Assembly: GCF_042660205.1 (NCBI RefSeq)
Contig: NZ_JBHSTQ010000006.1
Coordinates: 1 to 64,000, forward strand
Direction of reading: 5' to 3'
Length of the DNA stretch: 64,000 bases
DNA from: Sporolactobacillus kofuensis
GTDB lineage: Bacteria; Bacillota; Bacilli; Bacillales; Sporolactobacillaceae
The position numbers and the translations under genes were made by a program. Each line of letters opens with the position of its first letter. The first letter of the stretch is position 1. Below, piece by piece: positions 1-9,470 of this stretch. The notes under the pieces were generated by a model. The model was not told where the DNA came from. It saw nothing but the letters and a program-made list of their open reading frames with translations, and did no database searches.

Positions 1-90
1 CATAGAGTAGAAGTCATTCACCTAAACGAAGACAGCTATAGAATTAAACACCGAAGTACAATTTTCAAAGAGAAAAGTGTTCAAAATTAA
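1..90 (+). pseudogene. istB: IS21-family IstB helper ATPase, C-terminal end only
   Basis: The first frame is open from the window edge to a TAA at 88-90 and gives 29 residues, including LNEDSYRIKHRST, which resembles the usual IstB C-terminus (a DSYR(L/M)K motif after the last beta strand). IstB is the AAA+ helper of IS21 transposition. Only the tail is inside the window, so whether the gene is intact cannot be seen. The call rests on a short motif plus the matching element end just behind it. Partial because of the window edge. Confidence 0.55.
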
Positions 91-126
91 TTAGCAAAAA
101 GTGTTCAAAACTACTTGACGGTTACA
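1..126 (+). mobile_element. End of an IS21-family insertion sequence
   Basis: Behind the istB tail the motif AAAAGTGTTCAAAA occurs twice (73-86 and 97-110), as expected for the multiple terminal repeats of IS21 elements, and the sequence then reaches TTGACGGTTACA, ending in CA. The end point 126 is the most natural boundary but is inferred. Directly beyond it the reverse strand continues as a group II intron protein frame, so the IS appears to have inserted into that intron. Confidence 0.5.
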
Positions 127-237
127 TCTTCTTTCAGGTTCACCGCAAGCGGTGCTACACACTTCTTTCTTTCCTTCGAGTTCCACTCTATTTTCCGAAA
201 GATAGTCATCGTTTGATGTTGTCTGTGATTGTCGCAT
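127..237 (-). pseudogene. Group II intron-encoded protein, first ~37 residues
   Basis: An ATG at 237 follows GGAGGTGTGAGCG, a good ribosome site, and starts MRQSQTTSNDDYLSEN. This is the expected position of the maturase/reverse transcriptase frame in domain IV. The frame runs into the IS end near 126 and stops at 91-93, giving a 48-codon hybrid of which about 37 residues come from the intron. No reverse transcriptase motif is left. Confidence 0.6.
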
Positions 238-666
238 CGCTCACACCTCCTCTGTTTCCGAGATTACTATTGTTCAGCCCTTCGTCCAAGTGGACTACTA
301 TGGCATCTGCTGACTTCTTACAGTTCATCCTGCCATCACTGGCTGGATTGCTTCTGTGGAAATTTGCTTTCCTCTTGTCGGAAGCCCCTGTAAGATCTCC
401 CCGGGTAAGAACGACCGCTTTCCTTCCATGTGGCTGCTGCATTTACTGGATGAGGTTCGGGCAGTATAGGATTTCACCTTGTTTGGCAGGATTATCCGTC
501 TCAAGTCAGCCTTAGTATGCAGTTCTTGTTCATCGGCCCAGAAGTTTGCCTCCGGCTTCCTTCAGATTCCACCTCACGATGGACACCCTTGCCTTTGGCT
601 AACAGTTCCTACTGCCAAGCCTGTAGCGGACTTTCACCGCCAAGCTGCCGTCCATGCCGGGCGCAC
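127..666 (-). mobile_element. Group IIC intron, 5' portion (domains I to IV start), interrupted by the IS
   Basis: Read on the minus strand from 666, the sequence starts GTGCGCCCGGCATGG and continues with segments typical of bacterial class C introns: a GGTGAAAGTCC-like stretch, GCAAGGGTGTCC, TGGAATCTGAAGGAAGC, GGCAAAC and TTACCCGGGGAGATCT. The intron protein frame starts at 237 with its own ribosome site. The 3' half (most of the reverse transcriptase and domains V and VI) is missing, cut off by the IS end near 126. The 5' splice end abuts a terminator hairpin, the known target preference of group IIC introns. The element cannot be active as seen. Confidence 0.8.
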
Positions 667-667
667 C

Positions 668-694
668 AAAAAAAGACTACTTTTTCGTAGTCTT
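668..694 (-). terminator. Intrinsic terminator of the polysaccharide operon
   Basis: An 8-bp perfect stem (AAGACTAC with GTAGTCTT) is followed on the minus strand by a run of seven T. It lies about 140 bp behind the last gene of the operon. The group IIC intron begins directly at the end of its T run. Confidence 0.85.
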
Positions 695-834
695 CTATAG
701 ATCACTCTTATGAAAACGGTGCACAGTTGCTGATCATATCGGATCAATATCTATTGAGTTCAGTTCCACCTTTAATATTTTGACCGATTTCCTTGCAATG
801 ATTATATGGCACTCGTGTCAACATTTGGATTCAC

Positions 835-1875
835 TCATATTTTTACCTTTTCTCTATATTGATCAGTTAGAATTTGATCTACTGTACTCTGTTCGATTGT
901 ATATCTAGGACGATGCTTTGTTTCATTAAATATTTTCCCTATATATTCACCGATAACACCAATCGCAACTAACTGCATACCGCCGATTATCCATATAGAG
1001 AGAATCAGTGAAGTCCAACCACTAATAGTATGATTAAACGCCCATGAAAAAAGCGAATAGATGCCGATACATGCGCCTAAAAGAACAATTATAGAGCCAA
1101 TCCAAGTCATCAGCTTAATAGGAGCAATGCTAAATGAAGTGATACCATCCATTGCAAATGATATCATCTTTTTTAAAGGATATTTTGACTCGCCTGCGAA
1201 TCGTTCCATACGATTATAATAAACCTTCGTTGTTTTAAAGCCCAACAGTGGAATAATCCCACGAATGAATAAGTTTTCTTCTTGATATTTCACAAATTCA
1301 TCGAGTGCCCTCTTATTCATTAATCGATAATCTGCATGATTGGGTACGAGTCTCACCCCCATTTTTCCCATTAATTTATAAAAGAACAATGCTGTGTTTC
1401 GCTTAAAGAATGTATCCGTCTCACGCTTATCACGTACACCAAATACAATATCATAACCTTCATGATATTTATCTATGAATTTATAGATGGCACTGACATC
1501 ATCTTGAAGATCTGCGTCAATGGAAATTACACAGTCTGAATATTGCCTTGCTGTTTCTAATCCTGCAATAAGAGCACCTTGGTGACCAAAATTTCTGCTT
1601 AATTTTAATCCTTGAATTAAAGGATTAGTTTTTGCAGTATGTTCAATAATTGACCAAGTTTTATCCTTACTTCCATCGTCAACAAGTAACACAGTACTTG
1701 ATGCATTAATTTTATGATTTTTAATTAATTGAAACATCACGTTTGATAATTCTTTGGTCGTTTCATCCAAAACAGCTTCCTCATTATAACAAGGAACGAC
1801 AATTGTAAGAAGCGGGTCCTGTGTATCCAAAATTTCCCACGCCCATTCATTTTTGAAGTAAATAATATTGATCAT
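835..1875 (-). CDS. Family 2 glycosyltransferase, GtrB/CsbB-like (polyprenyl-phosphate sugar transferase)
   Basis: The 346-residue protein has a DPM1-like GT2 domain (TIVVPCYNEE at the start, VLLVDDGSKDKT, then SIDADLQDD as the metal-binding Asp motif) followed by two predicted C-terminal membrane helices near residues 240-320. This layout fits enzymes that load a sugar on undecaprenyl phosphate at the inner face of the membrane. It overlaps the end of the upstream GT-C gene by 29 bp, so the two probably work as a pair: this one makes the lipid-linked sugar, the partner transfers it outside. The ATG has no clear ribosome site; a TTG at 1830, just before the GT2 domain, is an alternative start. 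The sugar cannot be told. Confidence 0.85.
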   Translation of the reverse strand: MINIIYFKNEWAWEILDTQDPLLTIVVPCYNEEAVLDETTKELSNVMFQLIKNHKINASSTVLLVDDGSKDKTWSIIEHTAKTNPLIQGLKLSRNFGHQGALIAGLETARQYSDCVISIDADLQDDVSAIYKFIDKYHEGYDIVFGVRDKRETDTFFKRNTALFFYKLMGKMGVRLVPNHADYRLMNKRALDEFVKYQEENLFIRGIIPLLGFKTTKVYYNRMERFAGESKYPLKKMISFAMDGITSFSIAPIKLMTWIGSIIVLLGACIGIYSLFSWAFNHTISGWTSLILSIWIIGGMQLVAIGVIGEYIGKIFNETKHRPRYTIEQSTVDQILTDQYREKVKI

Positions 1876-3310
1876 TACTACTGATTATTTTGTAATGATG
1901 TTGAGTAATAGTTTTCTCATTAACTTTATCTTTTGTCACTACTAATAGACTATTTTTGTTCTTGTCATGCAAAAAACCTTTCATCCCAGTATCTTTTGCA
2001 ACTACATCACCGTAAAGAAGCCCTGAGAGATAGGTACTTTGACTCCAGTTTAAATCCTTTCCAAGATAAACATTAGCTTTACTATATTGCGGACTGCGAT
2101 TCATTTTTTCAAATAGAGTTTGTACTTCATATGAGTTAGCTGACTTTATTGATTGTAAAATAATTTTTTCATTTGCAAAGAATGAAAAAGCAATTAAAAC
2201 AATTAGGGTGATTGATAATACGGGTTTTTTCATCTTTATAAGCTTGGCTGAGAACCAGCCTATACAAATAGAAAGTGCAGGAATAATTGGATAAATATAC
2301 CAATACAATTTTGTTTTAGACATTGAAAAGATTAGAAGAGGTACACAAATCCACAGTAGCAATCCGATAATGTAATTTCTATACTGATGAAATAAATTAT
2401 TCCTACTTACGATTGTTAGGCAGCCAAAAAATGATGCAAACAATACAATAGTCCAATAGGGATTTTGTTGTACAATAAACTCGATATAATACAGCCTACC
2501 TCCCATATGTCCTTCAAGAGCCTGTGAGCTTCTACTTAGAAGATCATATTGTATCATTTGTTTGAAAAACGTCAATCCATCATAATGATAACGAAAGATA
2601 GCCCATATTAATATTGGCAGTAGGGACGATACTATAAATATACTATATTGATAAATGTTCAGTTTCCGAATCTTGCCGGTAAATATAATAAATAGACAAA
2701 TAACAATTAAAATCGAAAAAGCGTGCCAACTTTTTGTTAAAAATGCAAACGAGAAAAAAATGCCGGCTAGATATAAAAAAGCAAATTTATGATCCATCTT
2801 TAATAAGCATATTATTGACGAAGTAAAAAATAGTAAAAAAAGTGCATCTGGATCACCAGTTCGTCCACAATGGTTAAGTACTAGGGGAACACATGAAATA
2901 AAGGAAGCCAATGTAATTAATGAGGCAAGCTTGCCAAACCTTTTTTTTACAAAAATTCCTAATATAATTGAAACTAGCAATAATGATAATCCCGAAAAGA
3001 ATCTTAGTCCGAGAGTATCAAATCCGAATAGCTTATATCCAATAATTATTGACCAATAGCTCATTGGAGGCTTTAAATTCCAGTAATCAGGACTGGAACC
3101 ATAATAATTAACGATATAGTTATGAAAACGCAACATCTCATAAGCATTAACACCATGTCTTGCTTCGTCCCAGTCCTGAATATTAGGCATATTCATCTTG
3201 TAAAAAAGCGTAAAACATAAGATTGAGAAAATAATTGCTACAAAAATATAGTAATACTTTTCTATTAATACTAGTGTCCTGTTCATCAACCAGTTCAGGG
3301 TTCGCCCCAT
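1847..3310 (-). CDS. GT-C (ArnT/PMT-like) polytopic membrane glycosyltransferase
   Basis: A polytopic membrane protein with a WDEARHG motif in the first outside loop (D-E pair characteristic of ArnT/PMT-like GT-C enzymes) and a later LKPPMSYW segment. Such proteins use polyprenyl-phosphate sugars as donors on the outer face of the membrane. The frame is open to 3352, but ATG at 3310 (MGRTLNWLMNRT) has GGAGG six bases upstream and is preferred, giving 487 residues. It is the second-to-last gene of the operon, overlapping the GtrB-like gene, an arrangement like CsbB/YfhO. Acceptor (wall polymer or exopolysaccharide) is unknown. Confidence 0.8.
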   Translation of the reverse strand: MGRTLNWLMNRTLVLIEKYYYIFVAIIFSILCFTLFYKMNMPNIQDWDEARHGVNAYEMLRFHNYIVNYYGSSPDYWNLKPPMSYWSIIIGYKLFGFDTLGLRFFSGLSLLLVSIILGIFVKKRFGKLASLITLASFISCVPLVLNHCGRTGDPDALFLLFFTSSIICLLKMDHKFAFLYLAGIFFSFAFLTKSWHAFSILIVICLFIIFTGKIRKLNIYQYSIFIVSSLLPILIWAIFRYHYDGLTFFKQMIQYDLLSRSSQALEGHMGGRLYYIEFIVQQNPYWTIVLFASFFGCLTIVSRNNLFHQYRNYIIGLLLWICVPLLIFSMSKTKLYWYIYPIIPALSICIGWFSAKLIKMKKPVLSITLIVLIAFSFFANEKIILQSIKSANSYEVQTLFEKMNRSPQYSKANVYLGKDLNWSQSTYLSGLLYGDVVAKDTGMKGFLHDKNKNSLLVVTKDKVNEKTITQHHYKIISSNDQYYLLQK

Positions 3311-3432
3311 CTTCATCCTCCGTTTTCCCGTTCTAAGATGAGTTAATTTCATAAAAGATTAACCGATAATTAATTGAAAGCTAATCTCTTATCCATAACA
3401 ATTCAAAATCAATTAGTTTTTTGATAGCAATA

Positions 3433-4470
3433 CTATCTTAATCTCAAATATCTCGTTGGATAAAACATAAAGTCAAACAATTTTATCTTAGCAATAATTT
3501 TGTATATAACAATGGATCCGAAGAGAGCAACTATGGATCCGATTAAAAACTGTTCTATCCCACCTGTAATTCCTACTTTAAACAAAATTGCTCTTATCAA
3601 AGTTGTTACATTTTCGCTAAGTAAGTAAATGACCATTGATTCTCTACCAAGGTATTGAATAAACTTACTTTTTATAAATTTTATTGAAATTGACATGATT
3701 AATAATGAACCACTTATTGCTGTGATTACTGAAAGCATGATTGATGGGAAAATCTGAGATCCCTCACTAACTCTTAGTAAACCAATACCCAACAGCGGTG
3801 TATTGAAGAAAAAATGAATAATAACAAGGACTCCAAATAGGATCATAATACCGAGACTGAAAATACCTTTTTTTATGAGCTGTGATCTACCGACTAATAA
3901 CTTTCCAATATAAAAGTATATGCTGTCCGCAAATAAGGCATTGATTAAATAAATATCTGAATTCCAGTACCAACCAACGATATTAAGGACAATGACAATG
4001 AGAAAAACGATCAGTTGTCTCTTAATCAGTCGATCAAGAAGTGCGAGAAAAAGAAAGAGAAATAATAAAACATACAGAAACCACAAATATTGTACTGGGA
4101 ATATTGGGATTAATACGAGGTCCCTGATTGTAAGTGGCTCTCTTACAATACTACCTCCAACAATAGAAAGAGTGACTTGAATAACAGAAAAGATAATATA
4201 GGGAATTCCAATTGCTAGTAGCTTTTTTTTAGAAAAGATAAAGTAAGAATTCCAGTTATTTATCCTTCTAGTTAATCCATAAAGGTAACCGGAAACTACA
4301 AAGAATAACGGCATGTGAAAAGTATATATGAAGTCATGTATCACAGTTAAAAATTGTCTATCTGAAGTTGTTTTATTTGTTAATAGTAATCCTAATGCTG
4401 CATGTCCCAGCACAACTAAAATGATCGCTATACCCTTTACGGAATCTAGCCAAGTCTGTCTTTCTGTCAT
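3433..4470 (-). CDS. Acyltransferase family 3 membrane protein (OafA/WecH-like)
   Basis: About 345 residues starting MTERQTWLDSVKGIAIILVV, with the conserved early D-x-x-K-G and VVLGH (catalytic His) segments of acyltransferase family 3 and about ten hydrophobic helices. Members move acetyl or succinyl groups onto surface sugars. Start at 4470 is chosen because GGGGAG lies ten bases upstream; the frame itself is open to 4509. It lies between the autolysin and the GT-C gene inside the operon, so it probably decorates the exported polysaccharide or a wall polymer. Confidence 0.82.
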   Translation of the reverse strand: MTERQTWLDSVKGIAIILVVLGHAALGLLLTNKTTSDRQFLTVIHDFIYTFHMPLFFVVSGYLYGLTRRINNWNSYFIFSKKKLLAIGIPYIIFSVIQVTLSIVGGSIVREPLTIRDLVLIPIFPVQYLWFLYVLLFLFLFLALLDRLIKRQLIVFLIVIVLNIVGWYWNSDIYLINALFADSIYFYIGKLLVGRSQLIKKGIFSLGIMILFGVLVIIHFFFNTPLLGIGLLRVSEGSQIFPSIMLSVITAISGSLLIMSISIKFIKSKFIQYLGRESMVIYLLSENVTTLIRAILFKVGITGGIEQFLIGSIVALFGSIVIYKIIAKIKLFDFMFYPTRYLRLR

Positions 4471-4569
4471 AAATATTAAACTCCCCTGCATATGGTTATG
4501 TCTAAGCAAATTAGATATCTAAGTAAAATGTATTACGTTTTGACCAATAACTATCTGACCTATTTATCT

Positions 4570-6675
4570 TTATGGTGTTGGCTGTCCGACCGGAATATCT
4601 GTCCCATATTGATTTGTATCCTTTAATACAGAAGATAGTTCCGGAGTATTTGTATAATAAACCGGATCTAAAGCCTCCATACTATTCATGACAGAAGCAA
4701 TTCCGGCTGACCAATTTGTATCTGTAGCATAATGTTCATTCATCCCTTGTAATGTCGCACCATAAGTAGCACTATAATATTTTCCATCACTATTCAAATA
4801 ATTATTTCTAATATATGAAGCTACGTAATTAATACAATCCTGAATTGTTGGAAAATAGTAAGCACTGGCAAATGGACTTCCATCATAAGCGCCAAAACCA
4901 TATATATTATGCTTATAGGTAGCAAGATTTGAATTACCCCAACCGGTTTCCCATATTGCATGAGCAACTAAATATTGTGCATTTACACCATATTGATTTT
5001 GAGCATCAATAAAGTCTTGAGCATAATTTTTCAAGAGACTATCTGGGTGACGTGCGTTGAAATAATTTTGGATATCTGTAGCTGTTATGTTGGAGGCTAT
5101 TTTTAAATCAATTCCAGTAAATGTCATACTTTGAACCGAATCAAAGGCATTTTTATCCAGCCATCCAATTGTTTGACCATCTATTTGAAATAAATAGTAA
5201 GTACCATGATCTGTTTGAGTTTCGTGTATAATCTGAACGACTTTTCCATAAAATGACCGCCCAGAGGCAACATATTTAGTGCCTGGTGTATTGTAAGGCT
5301 CTGTCCATATTCCATCAGTATCACCGGCAATGATTCTCCCAGTATAGTAGACTGGTTGATCATTATATGTATTATCTCCTAATATGAGAGCGCGCTTATC
5401 TAGCCATCCAATTACTTTTCCGCCAATGGAAAATTGATAATAGGTGCCATAAGTCGTTTGTGCTTCTCTTGCAACCTTTACTTGCCAACCATTATATTGT
5501 GATGCTGGTGCCACATATGAAGTTCCGCCTCCCAAATAGGGTTCGCTCCAAATTCCATCATTACTTCCAGCTGTGATTTTACCCGAATAGTTTACTTCAT
5601 TATTATAGCTCACGTCGCTAATTGATCTGAACGCTTTCTCATCTAGCCAACCAACTGTTTGACCGTCTATGGAAAACTGATAATAGGTGCCATAAGTCGT
5701 TTGCGCTTCTCTTATGATTTTTACCTGACGGCCATTATATTGTGACCCTGACGCAACATAAGAGGTGCCCCCACCTAAATAGGGTTGATCCCAGATTCCA
5801 TCGTTATTTCCTGCCGTGATCTGCCCTCCATAATTAACCGCATTATTATAGATGATTTGGCTGATTGGCCCGAATGCGCTTTTATCTAGCCAACCAATGA
5901 CCTGATTGTTCACAGTAAATTGATAATAGGTTCCATAGGTCGTTTGCGCTTCTCTTATGATTTTTACTTGGCGACCGTTATATTGCGTACCCTGTGCTAC
6001 ATAGGATGTTAGGCTTCCTAAGTATGGATTATTCCAGATCCCATCATTACTTTTTGCAGTAATTTGACCTGTATAGTCTACTGTCTTATTATAGACAACC
6101 TGACTTATTGAGCCGAATGCATTTTTATCTAGCCAACCAATTATTTTCCCATTAGCTTCAAATTGATAATATATCCCATACTCGGTTTGTGCTTCTCTGA
6201 CTATTTTAACTTCTTGTCCGCTGAACTGTTTTCCTGATGTTAAGTACGATGATCCGTCTCCCAGGTATGGATCAGACCAGACTCCATCATTATCTTTTGC
6301 AACAATTTGACCTGTATAGTCTACTGTCTTATTATAGAGGACCTGATTTATTGATCCAAATACTTTTTTGTCTAACCATCCAATAGTCTGTCCGTTTATA
6401 GAGAATTGATCGTAAGTTCCATAGGAAGTTTGTGATTCCTGAATAATCATGACCCGCTTACCATCGAATTTGGATGCTGAAGTGATATATGGTGTATCAC
6501 TCCCATGATAGGGTTCTCCCCAAATTCCATCATTTTGATTTGCTTGAATCACACCAGATTCAGTAACAGTAGCTGCTTGCGCATTTTGTACAACTGAGAG
6601 AAATAATAGGGAAAATACGAATAGTGCTGAAAAGAATAACTTCTTTTTAAATTTTTTAATCGATAGCATATCCAT
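4570..6675 (-). CDS. Secreted GW-repeat endo-beta-N-acetylglucosaminidase (autolysin)
   Basis: A signal peptide (KKFKKK, hydrophobic core, AQA cleavage site near residue 35) is followed by six GW modules of about 80 residues each (roughly residues 38-520, each ending near IGWLDK), the wall-binding repeats of Atl- and Ami-type autolysins. The C-terminal part (about 525-670) is a glucosaminidase domain with HAIWETGWG, whose Glu near residue 577 is the expected acid catalyst, and YGFGAYD. A short unstructured tail ends the protein. ATG at 6675 is preferred over GTG 6681 (AAGGTG spacing). It is unusual to find a hydrolase inside a polysaccharide operon; it may open the wall for polymer export or anchor to it. 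Intact. Confidence 0.9.
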   Translation of the reverse strand: MDMLSIKKFKKKLFFSALFVFSLLFLSVVQNAQAATVTESGVIQANQNDGIWGEPYHGSDTPYITSASKFDGKRVMIIQESQTSYGTYDQFSINGQTIGWLDKKVFGSINQVLYNKTVDYTGQIVAKDNDGVWSDPYLGDGSSYLTSGKQFSGQEVKIVREAQTEYGIYYQFEANGKIIGWLDKNAFGSISQVVYNKTVDYTGQITAKSNDGIWNNPYLGSLTSYVAQGTQYNGRQVKIIREAQTTYGTYYQFTVNNQVIGWLDKSAFGPISQIIYNNAVNYGGQITAGNNDGIWDQPYLGGGTSYVASGSQYNGRQVKIIREAQTTYGTYYQFSIDGQTVGWLDEKAFRSISDVSYNNEVNYSGKITAGSNDGIWSEPYLGGGTSYVAPASQYNGWQVKVAREAQTTYGTYYQFSIGGKVIGWLDKRALILGDNTYNDQPVYYTGRIIAGDTDGIWTEPYNTPGTKYVASGRSFYGKVVQIIHETQTDHGTYYLFQIDGQTIGWLDKNAFDSVQSMTFTGIDLKIASNITATDIQNYFNARHPDSLLKNYAQDFIDAQNQYGVNAQYLVAHAIWETGWGNSNLATYKHNIYGFGAYDGSPFASAYYFPTIQDCINYVASYIRNNYLNSDGKYYSATYGATLQGMNEHYATDTNWSAGIASVMNSMEALDPVYYTNTPELSSVLKDTNQYGTDIPVGQPTP
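5115..6570 (-). repeat. Six tandem GW-module coding repeats (~240 bp each)
   Basis: The coding region of the autolysin holds six in-frame repeats of about 240 bp. Modules three to five are the most alike at DNA level (for example the segment encoding REAQTTYGTYYQF recurs almost unchanged), which suggests recent unequal exchange and predicts copy-number variation between strains. Confidence 0.85.
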
Positions 6676-6890
6676 TTTCACCTTCGCTTGAATATTTCTA
6701 CTACCTGATCTAGATGCTTGAGCAAAATATGTTCGAGTAGATTAGTAGTTTCAAAGTAATGATCATAAACTATGTTAAAAGCCATCAAACGCCATAAGCA
6801 AACATCAATAGTTTTATTTTACACTCTTTTTAACATTTGTTGGAAGTCCTACACAAAAATTGGGTATGAACTTAAGAATGAGATCCTTAC

Positions 6891-8333
6891 TTAGTGATTT
6901 TGCCTTCTTTTTTTGACTTCATTGAGCATAATTCCATTACCTCTGATATATTCACTGATAAGGACAATGACTAAATATGAAATAACACCAGCAATGATTT
7001 GGATTAAGGTTGTTAAAATAGATACACCCATGGATAAGCCTATGATTCTTACTACAAGATACATAACTAATCCAGCACATAAATAAATCAGCGTGCTCGG
7101 TAATATTTTCACTAGTCTTATTTCACTTTTAATAAAATATAATTGAACAAGTGTAACTGCTAATTCTGCTAATAGAGTTCCGATTGCAGCTCCAATTGAA
7201 CCGTAGGGTCTAATTAGCAACAGATTTGCAATCAGATTAACAAAAGCACCTGCATATAAAGAGAGAGTATATTCTCTCATCTTGCCGAGAGGCACCAAAT
7301 ATTGGCTGCCAAACACGCCACTCCAAGCAATTAGGAAGATTGTTGGGCTCATGAGTACAAGCACTATGATACATTTTGTAAAGCTATCTCCCATGTACCA
7401 AGGGACAAATTCTTTGGCAATACCTGCCAAACCAAACATTATGGGTACCGCTAATAGCGTTGAAAATTCCAAAGACTTCATTATGTATCCTTTTGCTTTT
7501 TCAATCTGTCCCATAACAAATGTGTGTGCCATTCTCGGTAGCATAACTGTTCCAAGCGAAGTAACTACAGCAAGTGCCATGGCTTTCATTTTATCGGCGT
7601 AATCATAAATGCCCACTTCACTTTTACTTGATAACATACCAATCATAGTTTTTCCTAAGACAAAATAGACTTGTGCAGCAATTTGGGGTAGAAAGTACAC
7701 GATTGTTGGTCTTAGATGTTTATTAATTTTTTCGAAAGAAACGTGAACAAAAATAATATGACTCCTTATATAGAACCACATAATCAACTGCCCAATAAAT
7801 ATCGATAGGCACATGATGTATGTGTAAGTACCTAAATCATCTGGACCTTTTACAAAAATAAATATTGCAATCAGTGCTATAATTTTGACAACAATATTTC
7901 GTGTCACTATCTTCTTGAATAACTCTAGTCCACTGAAGAACCAGCTGCAGTCAATAACACTTCCTAGGAGAGCAATCGTTTGGATGTAAGCAATACCCTT
8001 ATCCTCACTTACGAATAGCGTCACCATTAGTAAATAACTTACTACCGAAAAGAGGGAAATTGCCAATTGCAAAAAATAAATGCTGAAGAAATTTTCACTC
8101 ATCAATTTTTTATTGTCTCTTGTCATCGCGATAACTTTGTTACCATATGTACCAATGCCAAGCATTCCAATAAGTATGAAGTATTGAACCACAGACGATG
8201 TATATGCGAAGATACCTACGCCTTTAGGGAGAAGGACTCTTGATATGTATGGGACTGTAATGAGAGGTAAAATCAAAACAATTACTTGATAGATGAGATT
8301 ATATAAATAATTTTTTTTAATACTGGTACTCAT
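6891..8333 (-). CDS. Wzx-type oligosaccharide flippase
   Basis: 480 residues with about 12-14 predicted membrane helices and the N-terminal pattern of RfbX/Wzx exporters (LIYQVIVLILPLITVPYISR, then GVGIFAYTSS). It would flip the undecaprenyl-diphosphate-linked repeat unit to the outer face for polymerisation. It sits downstream of glf and wzy in the same operon and reading direction. The gap of 209 bp up to the autolysin start holds no clear terminator, so read-through is likely. Full length for the family. Confidence 0.9.
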   Translation of the reverse strand: MSTSIKKNYLYNLIYQVIVLILPLITVPYISRVLLPKGVGIFAYTSSVVQYFILIGMLGIGTYGNKVIAMTRDNKKLMSENFFSIYFLQLAISLFSVVSYLLMVTLFVSEDKGIAYIQTIALLGSVIDCSWFFSGLELFKKIVTRNIVVKIIALIAIFIFVKGPDDLGTYTYIMCLSIFIGQLIMWFYIRSHIIFVHVSFEKINKHLRPTIVYFLPQIAAQVYFVLGKTMIGMLSSKSEVGIYDYADKMKAMALAVVTSLGTVMLPRMAHTFVMGQIEKAKGYIMKSLEFSTLLAVPIMFGLAGIAKEFVPWYMGDSFTKCIIVLVLMSPTIFLIAWSGVFGSQYLVPLGKMREYTLSLYAGAFVNLIANLLLIRPYGSIGAAIGTLLAELAVTLVQLYFIKSEIRLVKILPSTLIYLCAGLVMYLVVRIIGLSMGVSILTTLIQIIAGVISYLVIVLISEYIRGNGIMLNEVKKRRQNH

Positions 8334-8374
8334 AAAGTTTCACCCTTAAAATAATATCAACTATCTCATATGTG

Positions 8375-9466
8375 TTATTTTGACCGTTTTTGGATTTGAT
8401 CGAAAACTTGTTTTAGATTGCGATAATAATTTTCTGCATATAGAAAGCTAATTGTTTCCTTAATTTTTTCATGATCAGGTAACCGCTGTTCACTATTGAC
8501 GATCGACTGCAAAATCGTTTGGAAACGAATCAAATCACCCGGTTTATATAATTCTCCATTAATGTTTGGCTTAATTAAATCACGTGGACCTGTATCACAG
8601 TCAGAGCTCACACAATAGATACCTCTTGAGAGTGCTTCTGCCAGTACCATGGGTAGCCCTTCATATGCGGACGAAAGCAGTAATGCTGTTGCTCTATCAA
8701 TGATGCTCCATGCGTTCTTCACCCATCCATGCCAAACAATTTGATTAGCTATACCTAATTTTATCGCAAATTGTTTGCAAAGATCTGTGTCCTCACCGTC
8801 ACCGTAAATATTGAGTTTCCATTCACCTTTTACATGTGAAAGTGTCGTCAATAAATCTTTCATTCTTTTTTGCCCTTCGAATTGAACACGTCCAATATAT
8901 AAAAAGTCTACGTTTTGTTCTGGTCGTTCTATCGTACTACTATTGCGTGGAATTGGGTTATATATTGTAAATAGCTTAGACGGATCTATTCCAATTGATT
9001 GCATTTGCTTCGAAATTCCTGTGCTGATGCAAAGATGTGCATCAGCACACTTTAATAATTTCACATTAACAAGTGGTTCATTAAATAATGAAAAGTGGAT
9101 CCATGATACTATTGAAAATCTAAGTTTCATCATTTTGCGAATCATATAACATACCTTGATCAGCTTTGTATCAATGCTGACTACAATATCCGGCTCTTCA
9201 TCCCGAAGAAATTTATAGAATGTAGAGAATTTGTTCCATACTCTTACCAATTTATTTGACTGCATAAAAGTGTGAACCTCTGAAGGAAGTCCATCGAGCC
9301 AGGATTCATCATCAGTGCCACCCAATAAAAACAACTTTATCCTATCACTTTCATAGTGGCTATTCGTATATGCGACTACATCTCTCAGAACTGTCTCTGT
9401 TCCACCCAATCCAGAAAGATGAGGTGTTATAATTACTATCTTTCTCACCAAATCTCCCCTTTTCAT
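8375..9466 (-). CDS. Family 4 glycosyltransferase
   Basis: 363 residues with a Rossmann-type start (KIVIITPHLSGLGGTETVL) and the C-terminal GT4 signature (ALLLSSAYEGLPMVLAEALSRG, E-x7-E-like donor binding pair). It resembles EpsF/CapM-type retaining transferases that build repeat units in the cytoplasm. It is paralogous to the GT4 at 12870-13961: both share VSSDCDTGPRD/ISSNCPVGPSD and GW-region patterns. It is four bases behind glf, so probably translationally coupled. Sugar specificity is not readable. Confidence 0.88.
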   Translation of the reverse strand: MKRGDLVRKIVIITPHLSGLGGTETVLRDVVAYTNSHYESDRIKLFLLGGTDDESWLDGLPSEVHTFMQSNKLVRVWNKFSTFYKFLRDEEPDIVVSIDTKLIKVCYMIRKMMKLRFSIVSWIHFSLFNEPLVNVKLLKCADAHLCISTGISKQMQSIGIDPSKLFTIYNPIPRNSSTIERPEQNVDFLYIGRVQFEGQKRMKDLLTTLSHVKGEWKLNIYGDGEDTDLCKQFAIKLGIANQIVWHGWVKNAWSIIDRATALLLSSAYEGLPMVLAEALSRGIYCVSSDCDTGPRDLIKPNINGELYKPGDLIRFQTILQSIVNSEQRLPDHEKIKETISFLYAENYYRNLKQVFDQIQKRSK

Positions 9467-9470
9467 TGTT

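Noticed and set aside
206..700. Three open frames of 73-100 residues
   Set aside because: They overlie the structured RNA part of the group IIC intron; similar frames are common mis-annotations of such introns.
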